Below, piece by piece: positions 44,811-55,716 of a stretch of 60,000 nt of DNA (positions within the stretch are counted from its first letter, which is position 1; each line of letters opens with the position of its first letter). A program made the position numbers and the translations under genes. The notes beneath the pieces are model-generated. The model did no database searches. It saw nothing but the letters and a program-made list of their open reading frames with translations, and was not told where the DNA came from. This DNA is from Mesostigma viride. Its lineage: Eukaryota > Streptophyta > Mesostigmatophyceae > Mesostigmatales > Mesostigmataceae. The stretch lies in NCBI GenBank assembly GCA_009746045.1, contig RPFO01000213.1, positions 11,971,063 to 12,031,062 of the forward strand, given 5' to 3'.

Positions 44811-45139
44811 TGAAAATGCCAGACGTTCGCGGGAAGGTGGCAGGTGCTCGGGAGTCGCCAGCCATGAGGGACACCGACCAGCTTTTTCAGGAATGGCTAC
44901 AACGGGTTACCCTCGCGAAAGGTGACCCGAAGCCTGCTATTAGCGACGACATTGACCCAAATGCTCCGAGCCCCACGGCTGTAGAAGAGCAGAGCATCGC
45001 ACGCGAAGGGCACAGCGCCGCACTCGATCTGGTTGCGGCTTTGGTGATCTGTGGAGATGCTGGCAATCTTGAGGACGATAGTTGGCGCAGTAATAAATGT
45101 CGGTCTTCTTGTGCGGCATTGCATACTCTTTGGAGATGA
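44811..45139 (+). CDS. small unassigned ORF inside the TIR element
   Basis: From ATG 44811 (MKMPDVRGKVAG) 109 codons to a stop at 45139. It lies just inside the left subterminal repeats, where an element gene could begin. The middle is acidic and proline-containing (AISDDIDPNAPSPTAVEE). No family recognised, and it could be chance or an exon. Confidence 0.2.
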
Positions 45140-46385
45140 CAAGGCGAGCTCGCCTAAGCCGAAGGCAAAGCGAAATATGAGCGACAAAGCAAACGTTTAA
45201 CTCACAACGCCCTGATGACAATATGGATGGCGGCAATTGGTGTTGATGGCCACATACACACTGATTCATATCCATCATCGTGCACGACTCGAAAACGCGG
45301 ATAACATAACGGCAGGCTCGAGCTACCTTGGTCCGGATTCTCCAGATCTCTGGCCTGCGCTGTTGTCTCATTGACATACACACTGATGCGCCCGGCAATA
45401 CCATGGGCGGTCCGTCTGCATGAACAATCTTTCGTTGCTGGCCGCCCCACGCTTCACGTTCCAGGCACACTGGTTGGTAAGGGGGTCCAACTTGTAAGGT
45501 CCGTTGAGTCCAATCTCTTTTCTTTCAGGGGCATGCTCTTTTTGTGTGTGCGATCATGATGGCCACTATGGAACGTGATTCATAAGATATTGCTTCAAAT
45601 TTGCTGTGCGATAACACTTCCTTGACTACTTGTAGTAATCACTTTTATTGCTCATTGAAATAATTTTGGACATTTATCTGCTGGCCCCAGGCAATTGTCA
45701 TGTTTGTTGTCTCACTCACTTGATGACAATGTAAAGACTATCAATAAAGGAACTAGCGCAGGCCAGAAATATGGAGAATCCGGACCATGCTGTTAATAGC
45801 TCGAGCCTGCTGTTGACTCATCCGTGTTTGTCGAGTCACAAATGGAGGTGGAAATGTGCAGCCTTGTACGTTACAACTATGGCTGGCTAACATTCAGAGC
45901 GGGATCTAGACGGTTTGCGATGGCACCACTCCTTTTGAACTGCAATAACCCTAAATGGAATTAATATGTTCGCACATTGCATAGTTGCATGCCTCCCTTT
46001 ATAATTGCAACGCGCCCGACATTAGTCATGATTAAAGAATTACGCGTGCACAAAGTATTGTTAAGCAGCCACAATACGTCCAACATTATGTCTCACTCAA
46101 TGAGCAACCAATTCAAGACATTGCACGTGTCCAAGTGAGGTCTTAACAACCACAGTACCCCCAGTGCGTGACTAGCTCAGGGAGCTAGCATGCACGTAAT
46201 TTACCACTATGAACATGTGTAGCATCATACGGTAAGCTAATGGAATTTCCATTATTATAATTCTGAAATGTTGACTCACATTTGCTAAATGAAGTAAGGA
46301 GTTCAGTTATTAAACAAACTCTTGCTTATGCCCACTCTGATATGGGAAACCAGATGCCCATCCATGAAAAGAATGTGTGTGTGTG

Positions 46386-46899
46386 AGAGAGTGAGGGAGG
46401 GAGGGAGGGAGGGAGGGAGGGAGGGAGGGAGGGAGGGAGGGAGGGAGGGAGGGAGGGAGGGAGGGAGGGAGGGAGGGAGGGAGGGAGGGAGGGGGAGGGA
46501 GGGAGGGAGGGAGGGAGGGAGGGAGGGAGGGAGGGAGGAGGGAGGGAGGAACGAGGGAGGGAGGGAGGAGGGAGGGAGGAGAGGGAGGGAGGAGGGAGGG
46601 AGGGAGGGAGGGAGGGAGGGAGGGAGGGAGGGAGGGAGGGAGGGAGGGAGGGAGGGAGGAGGGAGGGAGGAGGGAGGGAGGGAGGGAGGGAGGGAGGAGG
46701 GAGGGAGGGAGGGAGGGAGGGAGGGAGGGAGGGAGGGAGGGAGGGAGGGAGGAGGGAGGGAGGGAGGGAGGGAGGAGGGAGGGAGGGAGGGAGGGAGGGA
46801 GGAGGGAGGGAGGGAGGGAGGGAGGGAGGGAGGGAGGGAGGGAGGGAGGGAGGGAGGGAGGGAGGAGAGGAGAGAGAGGGACGGGGGGAGGGAGGGAGG

Positions 46900-46900
<1 letters not shown>
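46386..46900 (+). repeat. (GGGA)n array with GGA phase breaks
   Basis: About 515 bp of GGGA tetranucleotide interrupted every 20-80 bp by a missing G. Strongly G-rich on +. The long ORFs through it are artefacts. Confidence 0.97.

Positions 46901-46901
<1 letters not shown>

Positions 46902-46973
<72 letters not shown>
46902..46973 (+). repeat. (GA)n microsatellite
   Basis: About 36 near-perfect copies following the GGGA array. Confidence 0.97.
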
Positions 46974-46975
<2 letters not shown>

Positions 46976-46989
46976 CTAGATGTGCATGT

Positions 46990-47202
46990 ACGTATGCGTG
47001 TGCGTGTGCGTGTGCGTGTGCGTGTGCGTGTGCGTGTGCGTGTGCGTGTGCGTGTGCGTGTGCGTGTGCGTGTGCGTGTGCGTGTGCGTGTGCGTGTGCG
47101 TGTGCGTGTGCGTGTGCGTGTGCGTGTGCGTGTGTGTGTGCGTGTGCGTGTGCGTGTGCGTGTGCGTGTGCGTGTGCGTGTGCGTGTGCGTGTGCGTGCG
47201 CA
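46990..47202 (+). repeat. (GTGTGC)n hexanucleotide array
   Basis: About 35 copies with one GTGTGT variant near 47130. An alternating purine-pyrimidine tract, able in principle to adopt Z-DNA. Confidence 0.96.
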
Positions 47203-47623
47203 CATGCCACACGGGCACATGCACGTATGGGTGGGCAGGGCATTGCGTTTGCAGCGACGACGTATACACAGTCCAGGTTACCATAGGCGTCCAACCGGAA
47301 CCTACTTTTGCTGTTTGCTGTTGAAAGCATCTTTAAGTTCTCGTACAATGCCAGGGCGTTCCCCATTTTTGGACCACGTGTTTGAAGCGATGCCATATGC
47401 ACGCTCCACGGTACCATAGTCGCAGCTATGAGAAAGCCACTCTAATCCACCAATGAGCATTTGCTCGGGTCTTACCACGTCCAATTACCGGAGCCCGAAC
47501 CTGCCGTTGTCTGGAGATTCGGCTCGCTGATCGGGCCGATTTTCTCCAGTAAATAACCGAACGCCTCCAGCGAGATATGGCATGTTTTGTGCATGTGACG
47601 GCGGGCGGCTCTGGGGTCGTCCC

Positions 47624-48944
47624 CCAGGTTGGCCAATACGTCGGTACGTCAAATACGTCGGCCTCAAAATACGAGTATTATACGTGGAGCATGGCAGAAT
47701 ACGTCACCAGAATACGTGGCAGTGTGAAGCATGGTTATGAATGGGCCTTTAGGGTTTAGGCCTTAGGGGGCATAGTTATGCATGGAGATCAGTAAATTAT
47801 GGTGGAAGGCATAATTTAATCTGCACCATTCCTTGCACTTATTCCCCACCTGAGCCTGCCATAAATTTTTTATGCAATATGTGCACATTCCTTGCACTTA
47901 TTCCCTACCAACCTGCCACCATAATTTACCCATTACTGCATGTGCACATTCCTTGCAAGGATTCATTGTGCATGCCAAGTCCGGGAGCAGTGATCAGCCC
48001 TTTGTACTGACTAAGGCCGGCAATCATCGCCTTGAAAGAGCGGCTCTGAGCCGCGTGAAAGGAAATAGCATTCTCAACAAAGAAATTCACCACCAGGGGA
48101 TGGCAGTCCTCTTCGTTTATGGGGCTCACAAACCTCGTGATTGTCTGCTGCATGCATGGCGAGGATCTCCTGCACCTGCCGACCCCGGCCGAAGCAAGGC
48201 CGTGGCCGCTCTCCACCATTGTCCTGAAGCTAATGTGCTGCTGCTTCCTCGCCTTCAGCCCGGCCTTCTTGCTCAACAACTCCTGGAATTCTGACCTCCG
48301 TTTCTCCCCACTCTTTGCGTCAGGGCAAGCATCTATGCCCTGCCCTGCGATGCCCGCAAAATGTGCGTGCATCCGGGTCGCACTAATCTGCTTGCCATGG
48401 CCACTGGTAAAATTGTGGCCGCAAAATGAGCAGCTAAACTTCAGCTGCGAAACCGTTTCCCCCAGAGCATCCTTCACCAAGACAACTGGTTCTTTTCGTT
48501 ACAAGATTATGCTCTGGCCCTTTTTCTGGCATGGCTGCAAAAACGCGATTGCCCTTGGCGACAAAATCCAATGGCACACCGCCATGCAATACAGGCTGAT
48601 ACAGGCTGTGTTACAAGTACCACGTTCCTACTGTAGCACAGCTGGCATTTTCATCGTGCTGGCACTCACTCCGTGTAATTTCAGGCTTCAGCTAGCTTGC
48701 AACCTGCCAAGTCATTACTGGACTTGCGAAAAGCTGCCTAGTTCGTAGTAGAAAATCTTGGTAAAGGTAGGCGCCGCGCCACGGTCCGGTTGGCCTGGCG
48801 CCAAGCGCTGCCCCAGCTCGAACCTAAAAAATTTCCAAGTCCAAATCACGTATTCCTGACAAAATACGCGTATAGTACGTCGGGGCCAAAAAAACGCGTA
48901 TTGCCGTATTTATTTTGACAATACGCACGTATTTGCCAACCTGG
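47624..48944 (-). mobile_element. hAT-like element (1321 bp) nested in the larger TIR element
   Basis: TIRs start CCAGGTTGGC-AATACGT at both ends, and an 8-bp target duplication, GTCGTCCC, lies at 47616-47623 and 48945-48952. An 8-bp duplication and the encoded BED/DUF659-type fragment both indicate hAT. It carries only the transposase N-terminus, so it needs an enzyme in trans. The TATACG/ATACGT motifs repeated inside each end may be binding sites. Confidence 0.88.
47926..48480 (-). pseudogene. hAT transposase N-terminal fragment (BED finger + start of DUF659)
   Basis: 184 codons from ATG 48480. FSCSFCGHNFTSG, RMHAHFAG and GIDAC give a plant-type BED zinc finger (C-x2-C ... H ... C). A basic linker (KKAGLKARKQQH) follows, then ITRFVSP and VNFFVENAISFHAAQSRSFK, the opening of the DUF659 domain of plant hAT transposases (FF-x-EN-x2-F-x7-S-F). 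It stops soon after, lacking the RNase H-like catalytic core and the hAT C-terminal dimerisation domain. It could bind element ends but not catalyse transposition. Confidence 0.82.
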
Positions 48945-49885
48945 GTCGTCCCCAGCCAATAAACAAACCGGCTTTGAAACAATATCGACAGAGAAGCACT
49001 GGCACCAACACCTGGAAAAACTTGCAAAGAAAGCGAACGCAGACAGGTAGCTGGAAAATCGACATGCACGACAGGTCACCGGCGCGTTTTTATCATATTT
49101 CTGCAGCACTGTATCAAATTAGTGGTGCAGAAGTAAGTGGTTTACAGCTGGACAAGACGTGCATGTTATTAGCCAGCATGCCCGGATGCATTTGCACTTG
49201 CTTGACGTTTGCGCCCTTTCCCGCGAAATCTGGGCTGTCTTCCCGCGCCTCCGCCAGTTCGATGGTTGATCACAAACGAGTTCACTGGCGACTGGCGAGC
49301 AGTTCACTACGTTGTTGCGACCCATGTGAGTGCGTGAACTCGAAGTGAAGGGCCGGTGAAGCGCCGGTGGCGACCCGGCCGTCGACCCAGTTCACAAAGA
49401 GTTCACCAACGGAGTTCACCGAGCCTCATGTGAGTCGTGCCTAACGCAGGCAAGGGGAGTTTTTTGGGGGTTGATTGCATTTGGACTGCCGTTATCCGTC
49501 TTTGTGCACACGTTACAGTAGTAGGGGGCTCCAGGCCTCCAGCAGTCCAGCGCTCCACTCGACTCGTCAGTCACCTGAGGGCTGATCAAGGTTGTATCAC
49601 GATCACCTGAGGTTGTATCACGATCATGCTTGTGCCCGTTTTCCAGGTAAATAGGTGTACGTTTATTCCAAATATAACCAAAAGTTAATCCCTGCTAAGC
49701 CTAGGGTATCAAGATGTCAGTGGCTAGAACGGAGCCTTGCTAGACCACGGAAGCCACTGGACTTCTAATGGGTTGTCATTGGGCATGTGGGTAAAGATCC
49801 TGTTTTTGCCCATGAGGTCATGAAAGATCCGTCAAGTGGGCTGGGCTTATCCTGGTCCGCGCCAGGGTCCCAGATTTTGTTTTGT

Positions 49886-52203
49886 TCATTTGCAACCATC
49901 CAGTAGCGTCGCATGCCAGAGTTCCATAGGAAAATGAAGCGTGAGAGAATCCCAGCTTTGTTTGTCGAACACTGTGCGCCTATTGAACACCACATCATTT
50001 CGCACCGTCCAGATTGTATATAACATGCATGTGCGGAGCCATATCCACGCTTGTTGTGCAAAGGTGAGCTCAGGGCCAGGGGTGCCAGTGATGCCAAAGA
50101 TAATTGAGCGAGTAGACACCGGTATGATAGGCTCAGACGTCCACGCTGCCCATAAACCAATCAACCAGGTCCAAACTCCCTGGAGGTTACACCATAAAAA
50201 TCGGTGTTCCACCGTTTCATTGGGGTTGGTACATAAACATGTGGCAGGATGTTGAAATCGCCGGTGGAGGATCTCCCCGACCCCGATGGACCGGTGCATC
50301 AAGAGGTGTTGTACGTCGGTCGCGCGGCGGTCGACCAGCGGGTGGTCAGCGGCGAGGGTGATGTTGCGGACCCAGGTGTGGCCAGGCCACTCAGTAGCGC
50401 CCCAGCGTGTCCGTCCGGGGTGGAATTGATGGTTTTTATGCAAGAGCATTGTGTAGCCCCACTCTGCCGTGTACTCGTAAAGGCCTTTTACAACTCTGCT
50501 GTCACCCTGATTTAGCACCCAGCCAAATTCCACTGGATCCAATGACAACATGTCAAGGCGGGTTGATCCCACATGTAGCCAAATAATAGCAGCGTCGGGA
50601 AGGTTGGGGTTGGGTTGATATACACATGATTGTTCAAGGGACCAAGGTACAACCCGAATCCGGTGGCATAGCTGAGTGGGGAGGAGCACAACTGCAGTTG
50701 TAAGTTGAGCCAGACAGCCGTTATGGCTGCTCAGCGGCGCCAGTAGTTGAACGTGCAGGGTTCCAGGGGGAAGTTCTGCGATCACCTTCCCCGAGCATGT
50801 TGCGGTCGTGCTGTATGGACAGAAGCAGCACCATTCACCAGCTTTATAGGGGGCACGGGGAGAAGTCATGAGTGTGTGCCAGCGGGGGGGTATGGCTTGT
50901 ACTAGCTCGACCCAGGCAGCATAAGTAGGCATATTGGGGACCCAGGCAGCCAATTCGTTATATGTTAGGAGGCGGTAGCAGTCACCGTGGAGAATATACA
51001 GGTGGAGAATAGTGGTTACAGGGTGGTGGGATGTTATGAAGCCTTCGTATGGGTTAGGGCCACTTAAGCATCCAAAGGGGCGATTAAGGGGGTTGAGGTA
51101 TACTACTATATCATTAAAGAAGAGGGGTTGGCGTGCAACTTCCTCACGTAGAGTGGGGAATAGTAGGCGGTCGGGTTTGAGTGCCATAAAGCCTTGCCAT
51201 ATACGAGCCCAGTACCAAGGAAGACCTCTGGTGAGTTTGGGGGAGGGGAGGCGAGCAGTAAGCAGTGCGGCTCCAGTACGTGTGCCAGGATATACCATTG
51301 GAGTGATGAGTGAGACGTGAGAGGGTTGCACGTGCCAGAAGACATCCAGGGTGTGTGTTGACACCAATGTGGGCAGAAATAACTTGTTTGGCATACACAG
51401 ACCATAAACGCCATTGCATATTGTTGTGTAAGCCTAGTCCTCCAAGAGGCCACGGCATAAAAGACATTGCCTCTCTGATCCATCCGTGTACCTGGCGGTT
51501 GAGATCGCTCGATTTTTTCCAAACAAAGTTATGCCCCAATCGTTGAATAAGCGAAACGGTGTGTTCATCCGGTGGGTGGGCCTGACCGAAGTACAGCAGC
51601 TTGGAGAATAGCAGCTGGTTCGTAACGAGGACCTTGCCCCGGAGGCTGAGGCGGTGTACGCCAGCCAGCCCAGCGGTTGGCCACCTGTTGTACACCAGTA
51701 AGTTTGCCCAGTTGTTGTGATTCGTCGTATAAAAAGGTTTTGACTTCCAATAACCTCCCTTCGGCTGTCCGACCGATCGATAGGACAGTTATTGTAAAAG
51801 GTGGTATCCTCCCAGCGGGACCCATGTCACCGCCAGGTTAGTAGGTTGGAGAGTCGGGTTGGTTGTTCTGCCAATATGCAAGCCCGTGGACTTTTGCACG
51901 TTGCAGCGTTGTTGGGAGGCGGTACAGTATGTAGATATGTTGTCAAGCATAGCATCAACATCACGCAGGGAGGTGCAAATGTTAGTAGTGTCATCAGCGT
52001 AAGCAGTTTGAAACAAACCACGTGTGTGGTGAGGGAGGGGGTATAGCCTTGAATACGGCTATCCTGTTGATGGAGAAAGAAAAGGCCAGCGTGAGCGAGG
52101 AGAAAGAGAAGAGGAGAGAGACAGTCGCCTTGTGGGAGAGAGCGTGTGCTATGGCCTATTGGGGATTTATGTCCATTAATTAGTAGGTGCCAAGTGAGGG
52201 ATT
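49886..52203 (-). pseudogene. LINE ORF2, C-terminal half: RT active site, thumb and zf-RVT
   Basis: Several frames in order: SLPQGDCLSPLLF (RT motif 4) near 52150, TAYADDTTN (catalytic YADD) at ~52001-51990, LSLRGKVLVTNQLLFSKLLY and the WPLGGLGLHNN thumb motifs near 51640-51430, then a 502-codon open frame (51394-49886) ending in a zinc finger CLCTNPNETVEHRFLWC (C-x-C-x7-H-x4-C, zf-RVT) near 50230. The zf-RVT tail is typical of plant LINEs. At least three frameshifts break it. Confidence 0.82.
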
Positions 52204-54235
52204 AAATTAATTAATTAATTAAACTCGTGCTCCCGTTGGGGAGTCACGGAGCACCGAAGTGCTTTTAATCCCTGTGTGTGCACTACAGGAGAAAGGGCAG
52301 AGACCCCCAGTCTCCCTCATGCCAAAGGCATGCCCCAGCTGCATTCGGGCGCGCTAGCTAAACGGACACGCTAACGATCCGGCAGTCTGTGGGTGCAATA
52401 AGACCCATGTGAGCATATCATAGCAAGGAGCGTGGGCAAGTAATCTGAACATAGCCAGGGCGTAGCATGGCTGTACTAGGACTAGGCTAAGGCTATGGCT
52501 GGTTGTGTACCGTGCGTTGGCGGCACGTGACTAGGTGTGTTGGCACAGCTAGGCAACATTCTAGGCATGGCTGCCTTAGCGGCAGTGACGCCAATGGTTA
52601 CAAGCTAGGGCTATTGCTATTCTAGCCCGCTGGGGGCGTCCACATCTTGTGGTTGATCATCAGGTCCCCGCCCCTCCAGCCAGTACACCTTGGGCTTCTG
52701 GGGGTCCTGCTTATGGCGGAGGTATTCCGGCCACAGGTCGCGTCGCTGCTGTTGCTGAGCGGGGGTGAGGTCGTCATCCAGCGTCCAGGTGAGGTCGTGC
52801 AACCGCTTGCGACGAGAAAGGAACCGCTGCTTATCCTCAGGGGAGGGGAAGGTGAGTAGGACTGGTGGGGGAGCCGCCTTGTCCCGTGAGTGGGGAAGGC
52901 GGTGGCACCCACGCAGTTCTACCTCACCTACCAGGCCCATGAGGGTAAGAAGCTGGTTCTTGAGCTCGTCAGCAAGAGAGGTTGACGTCTCACCTGGCTT
53001 CTGGGGGAAGCGACGTAGCACCACTCGGCACTCGCGGCGAGCGCGGTCGGTGACCTCCCGTTGCTGGGCCTGGCGGTGGTCCTCCAGCTCCTGGAGCTTT
53101 GTGGCGATGGCGGCGGTGGTGGAGGCGGTCGCTGACCGCAGCAGGTCCGCGTAGGAGAGTGGCGGGAGGTCGCCAGCATCCTGCCGGGGTGGCTGGGATG
53201 CAATGGTGGCCGTCTGCTCCGCTATCTTGGGGACCTGTGTGGCCAGGGCCTCGGTGTGGGCGGTGATGGCCTCAAGCTTCTTCAGGAGCACGCCACACTT
53301 GCCCGGCCTCCACCTGGTTAAGGCGAGAGACAAGTGCAGCATGCGTTTCCGAAGCCTGCGCCGCGGTGTGTAGCGCCGTGAACTGGGGTTGTAGCTTGTG
53401 GACGACCTTGGTTTCCACGTTGGAGACCCGGGCTTCCACCGTGTTGAGCGTGGTGTTCAGCTATGTCAGCTTCTCGGCCAGCGGCCAGGTCACGTGCTCC
53501 TCCAGCACTGCGCGGATGTCATCCTTGCAGAGGGAGGGAGCCGATGGGGCAGCCGGCTGTGCGAGGCTGGCGTTGATCGCTCGGCCGATGTAGCCGACGC
53601 TGCGCTGGTAGTGGCTGGTCAAGATAAACAGGCGTTGGCTTGGTTCGTCAAACTGGTAGAGCCAGGACGTGTCGCGGTAGTCGATAGCCGCCCCCCCCTT
53701 CATGGTCACGAAGAGCTTCCGTTCCTGTACGAGGAACTCGAGAACCTCGACGCATTCCTGCGGCGACAGTCTCTGCCACTCGACGAGGGAGAACATTCCG
53801 TCGCCGGGCAAGTATTGGCTCCATTTGTGGCGATCGTGGCAGGGTTTCTTGGGTTCAGGCGAGGCGCTTGGCGAGGGTTTGGCGGGTAAGCCTGTCGGCT
53901 GAACAAATTGGCGAGGGCGAGAGGGTTGGGCTGGGCGCTGGGAAGCTGTGCCAGCGCCTTTTCCAGCCCTCGTTTTGCTTTGGTAGTCGTCATAGCTGGT
54001 CACGTGCGTAACTTTGGCAATACTGCGTTTCAGCCGTAACCGATCATACTGGCGTGTGCGTCTGAAAAAAGCGCATCGAATGCAAATGGTCTGACCGAAT
54101 TTGGGGCTCAGACGCAAAAGATCTGAGCTCCGCCGTCAGCCATACCGCCGTCAGCCATTTTTTTACTTACTTCATCAATGTGATTACTCCAACATGGCCT
54201 GTGCCTCGATCATCATATATCCCATGAGCAATGAC
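52204..54235 (-). mobile_element. ORF1-only non-LTR retroelement, copy 2 (inside LINE)
   Basis: 2032 bp between 11-bp direct repeats AGTGAGGGATT at 52193-52203 and 54236-54246. The 3' end (minus sense) is a (TTAA)n tail at 52204-52222. The leader is homologous to copy 1 (AGACGCAC, TGGCTG-CGG-GAGCTCA). Removing it restores adjacency of the two LINE RT halves. It has accumulated a stop and frameshifts, so it is older than copy 1. Confidence 0.85.
52617..53993 (-). pseudogene. LINE ORF1-like protein, degenerate copy
   Basis: Begins MTTTKAKRG (53993). It shifts into the frame holding SPSASPEPKK (compare SPSASPDPKR in copy 1), has a TAG near 53461, and a second frame from 53342 with coiled-coil-like heptads (LEAITAHTEALATQVPKIAE). 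Then come RRM-type GETSTSLADELKNQ, VLLTFPSPEDKQRFL and the C-terminal box LTWTLDDDLTPAQQQ. It aligns to 4461-5813 throughout its length, which defines the family. Confidence 0.78.
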
Positions 54236-55179
54236 AGTGAGGGATTTGATCATGCCTAGACTGACCTTGATAAGTTTAGGTCCAAATCCAAGCCCGTGTA
54301 GTATAGCCTCGAGGTATTTCCAACATATGCGGTCGAATGCCTTTTCAAAATCCCAAAATAAAATAAGACCTATAATATTGTTACGCCAGGCGTCATCAAC
54401 AATGTCCATGATCATGGTGATGCTGTCACTGATGTGTAGGTTGGACCTGAATCCAACTTGTTCTGGGCCGATCAGATTGTCTAGTACACTGTATAAGCGG
54501 CGTTGCAAGAGTTTGCTGGCTAGTTTGTAAGGGACTGTGAGCATGCGAATGGGTCTATGATTTTTCCAACTGGTTTTTTCCCCTTTTTTGTGTATTAAAG
54601 AGGATAAGAATTGTTTCCGACCATTGGCCCACAACAGTTTCGGTGTTCCAGATTTCCAAGATGCACTGCATGGTATAGATCCCTGCCTATGAGGGGCCAG
54701 AACGTTTTAAAAAACTCTACAGGAAGGCCATCTGCACCAGGTGCGCTACCGGTTTTGAGATGTTGGAGGGCTAGAGATGTTTCTTCCATAGTGGGGCTGG
54801 CGTCTAGTAGAGCTTGTTGTGACGGAGAGAGGCGGTGAGGAATTGCATCTAGGATTTTTTGTGTGGCTGTATTTGCAGAGGGGTCGGGTTCTGACCGGAA
54901 CAGGGTGGAAAAAAAAGCATGTCCAGATTGTAGGATGTCTTGGGGGGTGGTATGGGTGCCAGTCTCGTCTGTAATTTCTGTGATGGTGGTTTGTGAGCGC
55001 GGGGGTGGGATAAATGCAAAGAATTCCTTATTCATTCGTTCACCCTTGACATGCCACCATGTATTTTCCACATCTAGGGCTTCTGCGTGGCGTTCAAGGC
55101 TTGTGCCCGTTTTATACAGTACTGAGTACAGTAGCCTAGGGTTGGGTCCACGAGTACTACAGTAAGGCCCTTTCCACAT
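54236..55179 (-). pseudogene. LINE ORF2, N-terminal half of RT
   Basis: Two frames. 55179-54595 has HVKGERMNKEFFAF, then LALQHLKTGSAPGADGLPVE (RT motif 0/1). 54634-54236 has IHKKGEKTSWKNHRPIRML, LIGPEQVGFRSN and the first catalytic motif FWDFEKAFDR, then GLGFGPKL. The frame ends at the insertion site in MIKSLT. A one-base frameshift near 54610 separates the pieces. Confidence 0.82.
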
Positions 55180-55281
55180 TCGTGGAAAGTTTCGGGGAGT
55201 TAGGGTCCTGATTCAGTCGGTTCCCGAACTAGAGGTTTCCACATTTGACCGGCCAATTAGAAATTTAATTGGATACGACCG

Positions 55282-55611
55282 CTAATTTGACCGGAACTGG
55301 GGTGGAACTCCTGGAACAGGAGGGGTGACATGTCCAGCCAAATTTTCACGGGTACTAGGGTCTGGCCCCAAGGCTGCCGGTGGCTGCATTGGTCCGGCCC
55401 CTATATAAATATAGGGGCTGCGGCTGAAATAGCCTGCCGGCGGGTGGTCATGGCCCCCATATGGCGAGCCTACTGCCAAAGGGGATTTGCCACGTGGCAA
55501 GTGCTCGTCTGCTGCGTTGTCTTCACACGCTTCCGCGTTGGCTACAATTCGCTTCCGCGGACACCTTTCAGCGGGGAAAGTGCCCCCGGGCTTCCGGGGC
55601 AAATTCAGCAA
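55282..55611 (-). other. possible continuation of the gag-integrase frame
   Basis: 109 codons in the same frame as the integrase ORF, beyond its stop at 55717. No domain recognised. A near-palindromic TATA-like block (CCCCTATA-TAAA-TATAGGGG, 55398-55417) lies inside, so this may equally be non-coding (LTR-like or promoter) sequence. Confidence 0.2.
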
Positions 55612-55716
55612 GCGCTGCGGAACTTCGATACTAAAATTTCGTTTTTTGTTCGTACCTTACAGCCAATCATTTTGCGCCCGGATCAAATTGTGATCTGGTC
55701 ACTGAACACGAAAATT

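Larger units (their letters stand above)
44461..49443. mobile_element. DNA transposon with perfect 20-bp TIRs and GTGAACTC subterminal repeats
   Basis: TIR TAGGCACGACTCACATGAGG at 44461-44480, exact inverse at 49424-49443. Many copies of GTGAACTC / GAGTTCAC lie within 350 bp of each end (for example 44482-44511, 44680-44790, 49288-49420), as in hAT or other elements with subterminal transposase-binding repeats. No 8-bp target duplication (TCTAATAA left, ACGCAGGC right), so the ends may come from different copies or the duplication has decayed. The interior is filled by simple repeats and a nested hAT-like element; its own transposase is not identified. Confidence 0.75.
49570..55179 (-). mobile_element. 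LINE, 5'-truncated and split by a nested retroelement
   Basis: Minus-strand non-LTR retrotransposon. The frame starts in the linker before RT (about 55170; the endonuclease is missing), runs through RT motifs to 54236, is interrupted by the ORF1-only element 52204-54235, and resumes at 52203 to the stop at 49886. Near 49585-49627 TTGTATCACGATCA occurs twice and may be the 3' tail; the exact 3' end and target duplication were not established. Such a LINE could be a source of enzyme for ORF1-only elements, but this copy is dead. Confidence 0.8.

Noticed and set aside
44940-45470. 176-codon minus-strand ORF
   Set aside because: Cys/Arg-rich with no pattern and overlapping another frame on +; looks like chance.
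46303-47420. 300-365-codon ORFs rich in GGRE, SLPP or RV repeats
   Set aside because: Products of the GGGA, GA and GTGTGC microsatellites; no unique coding sequence.
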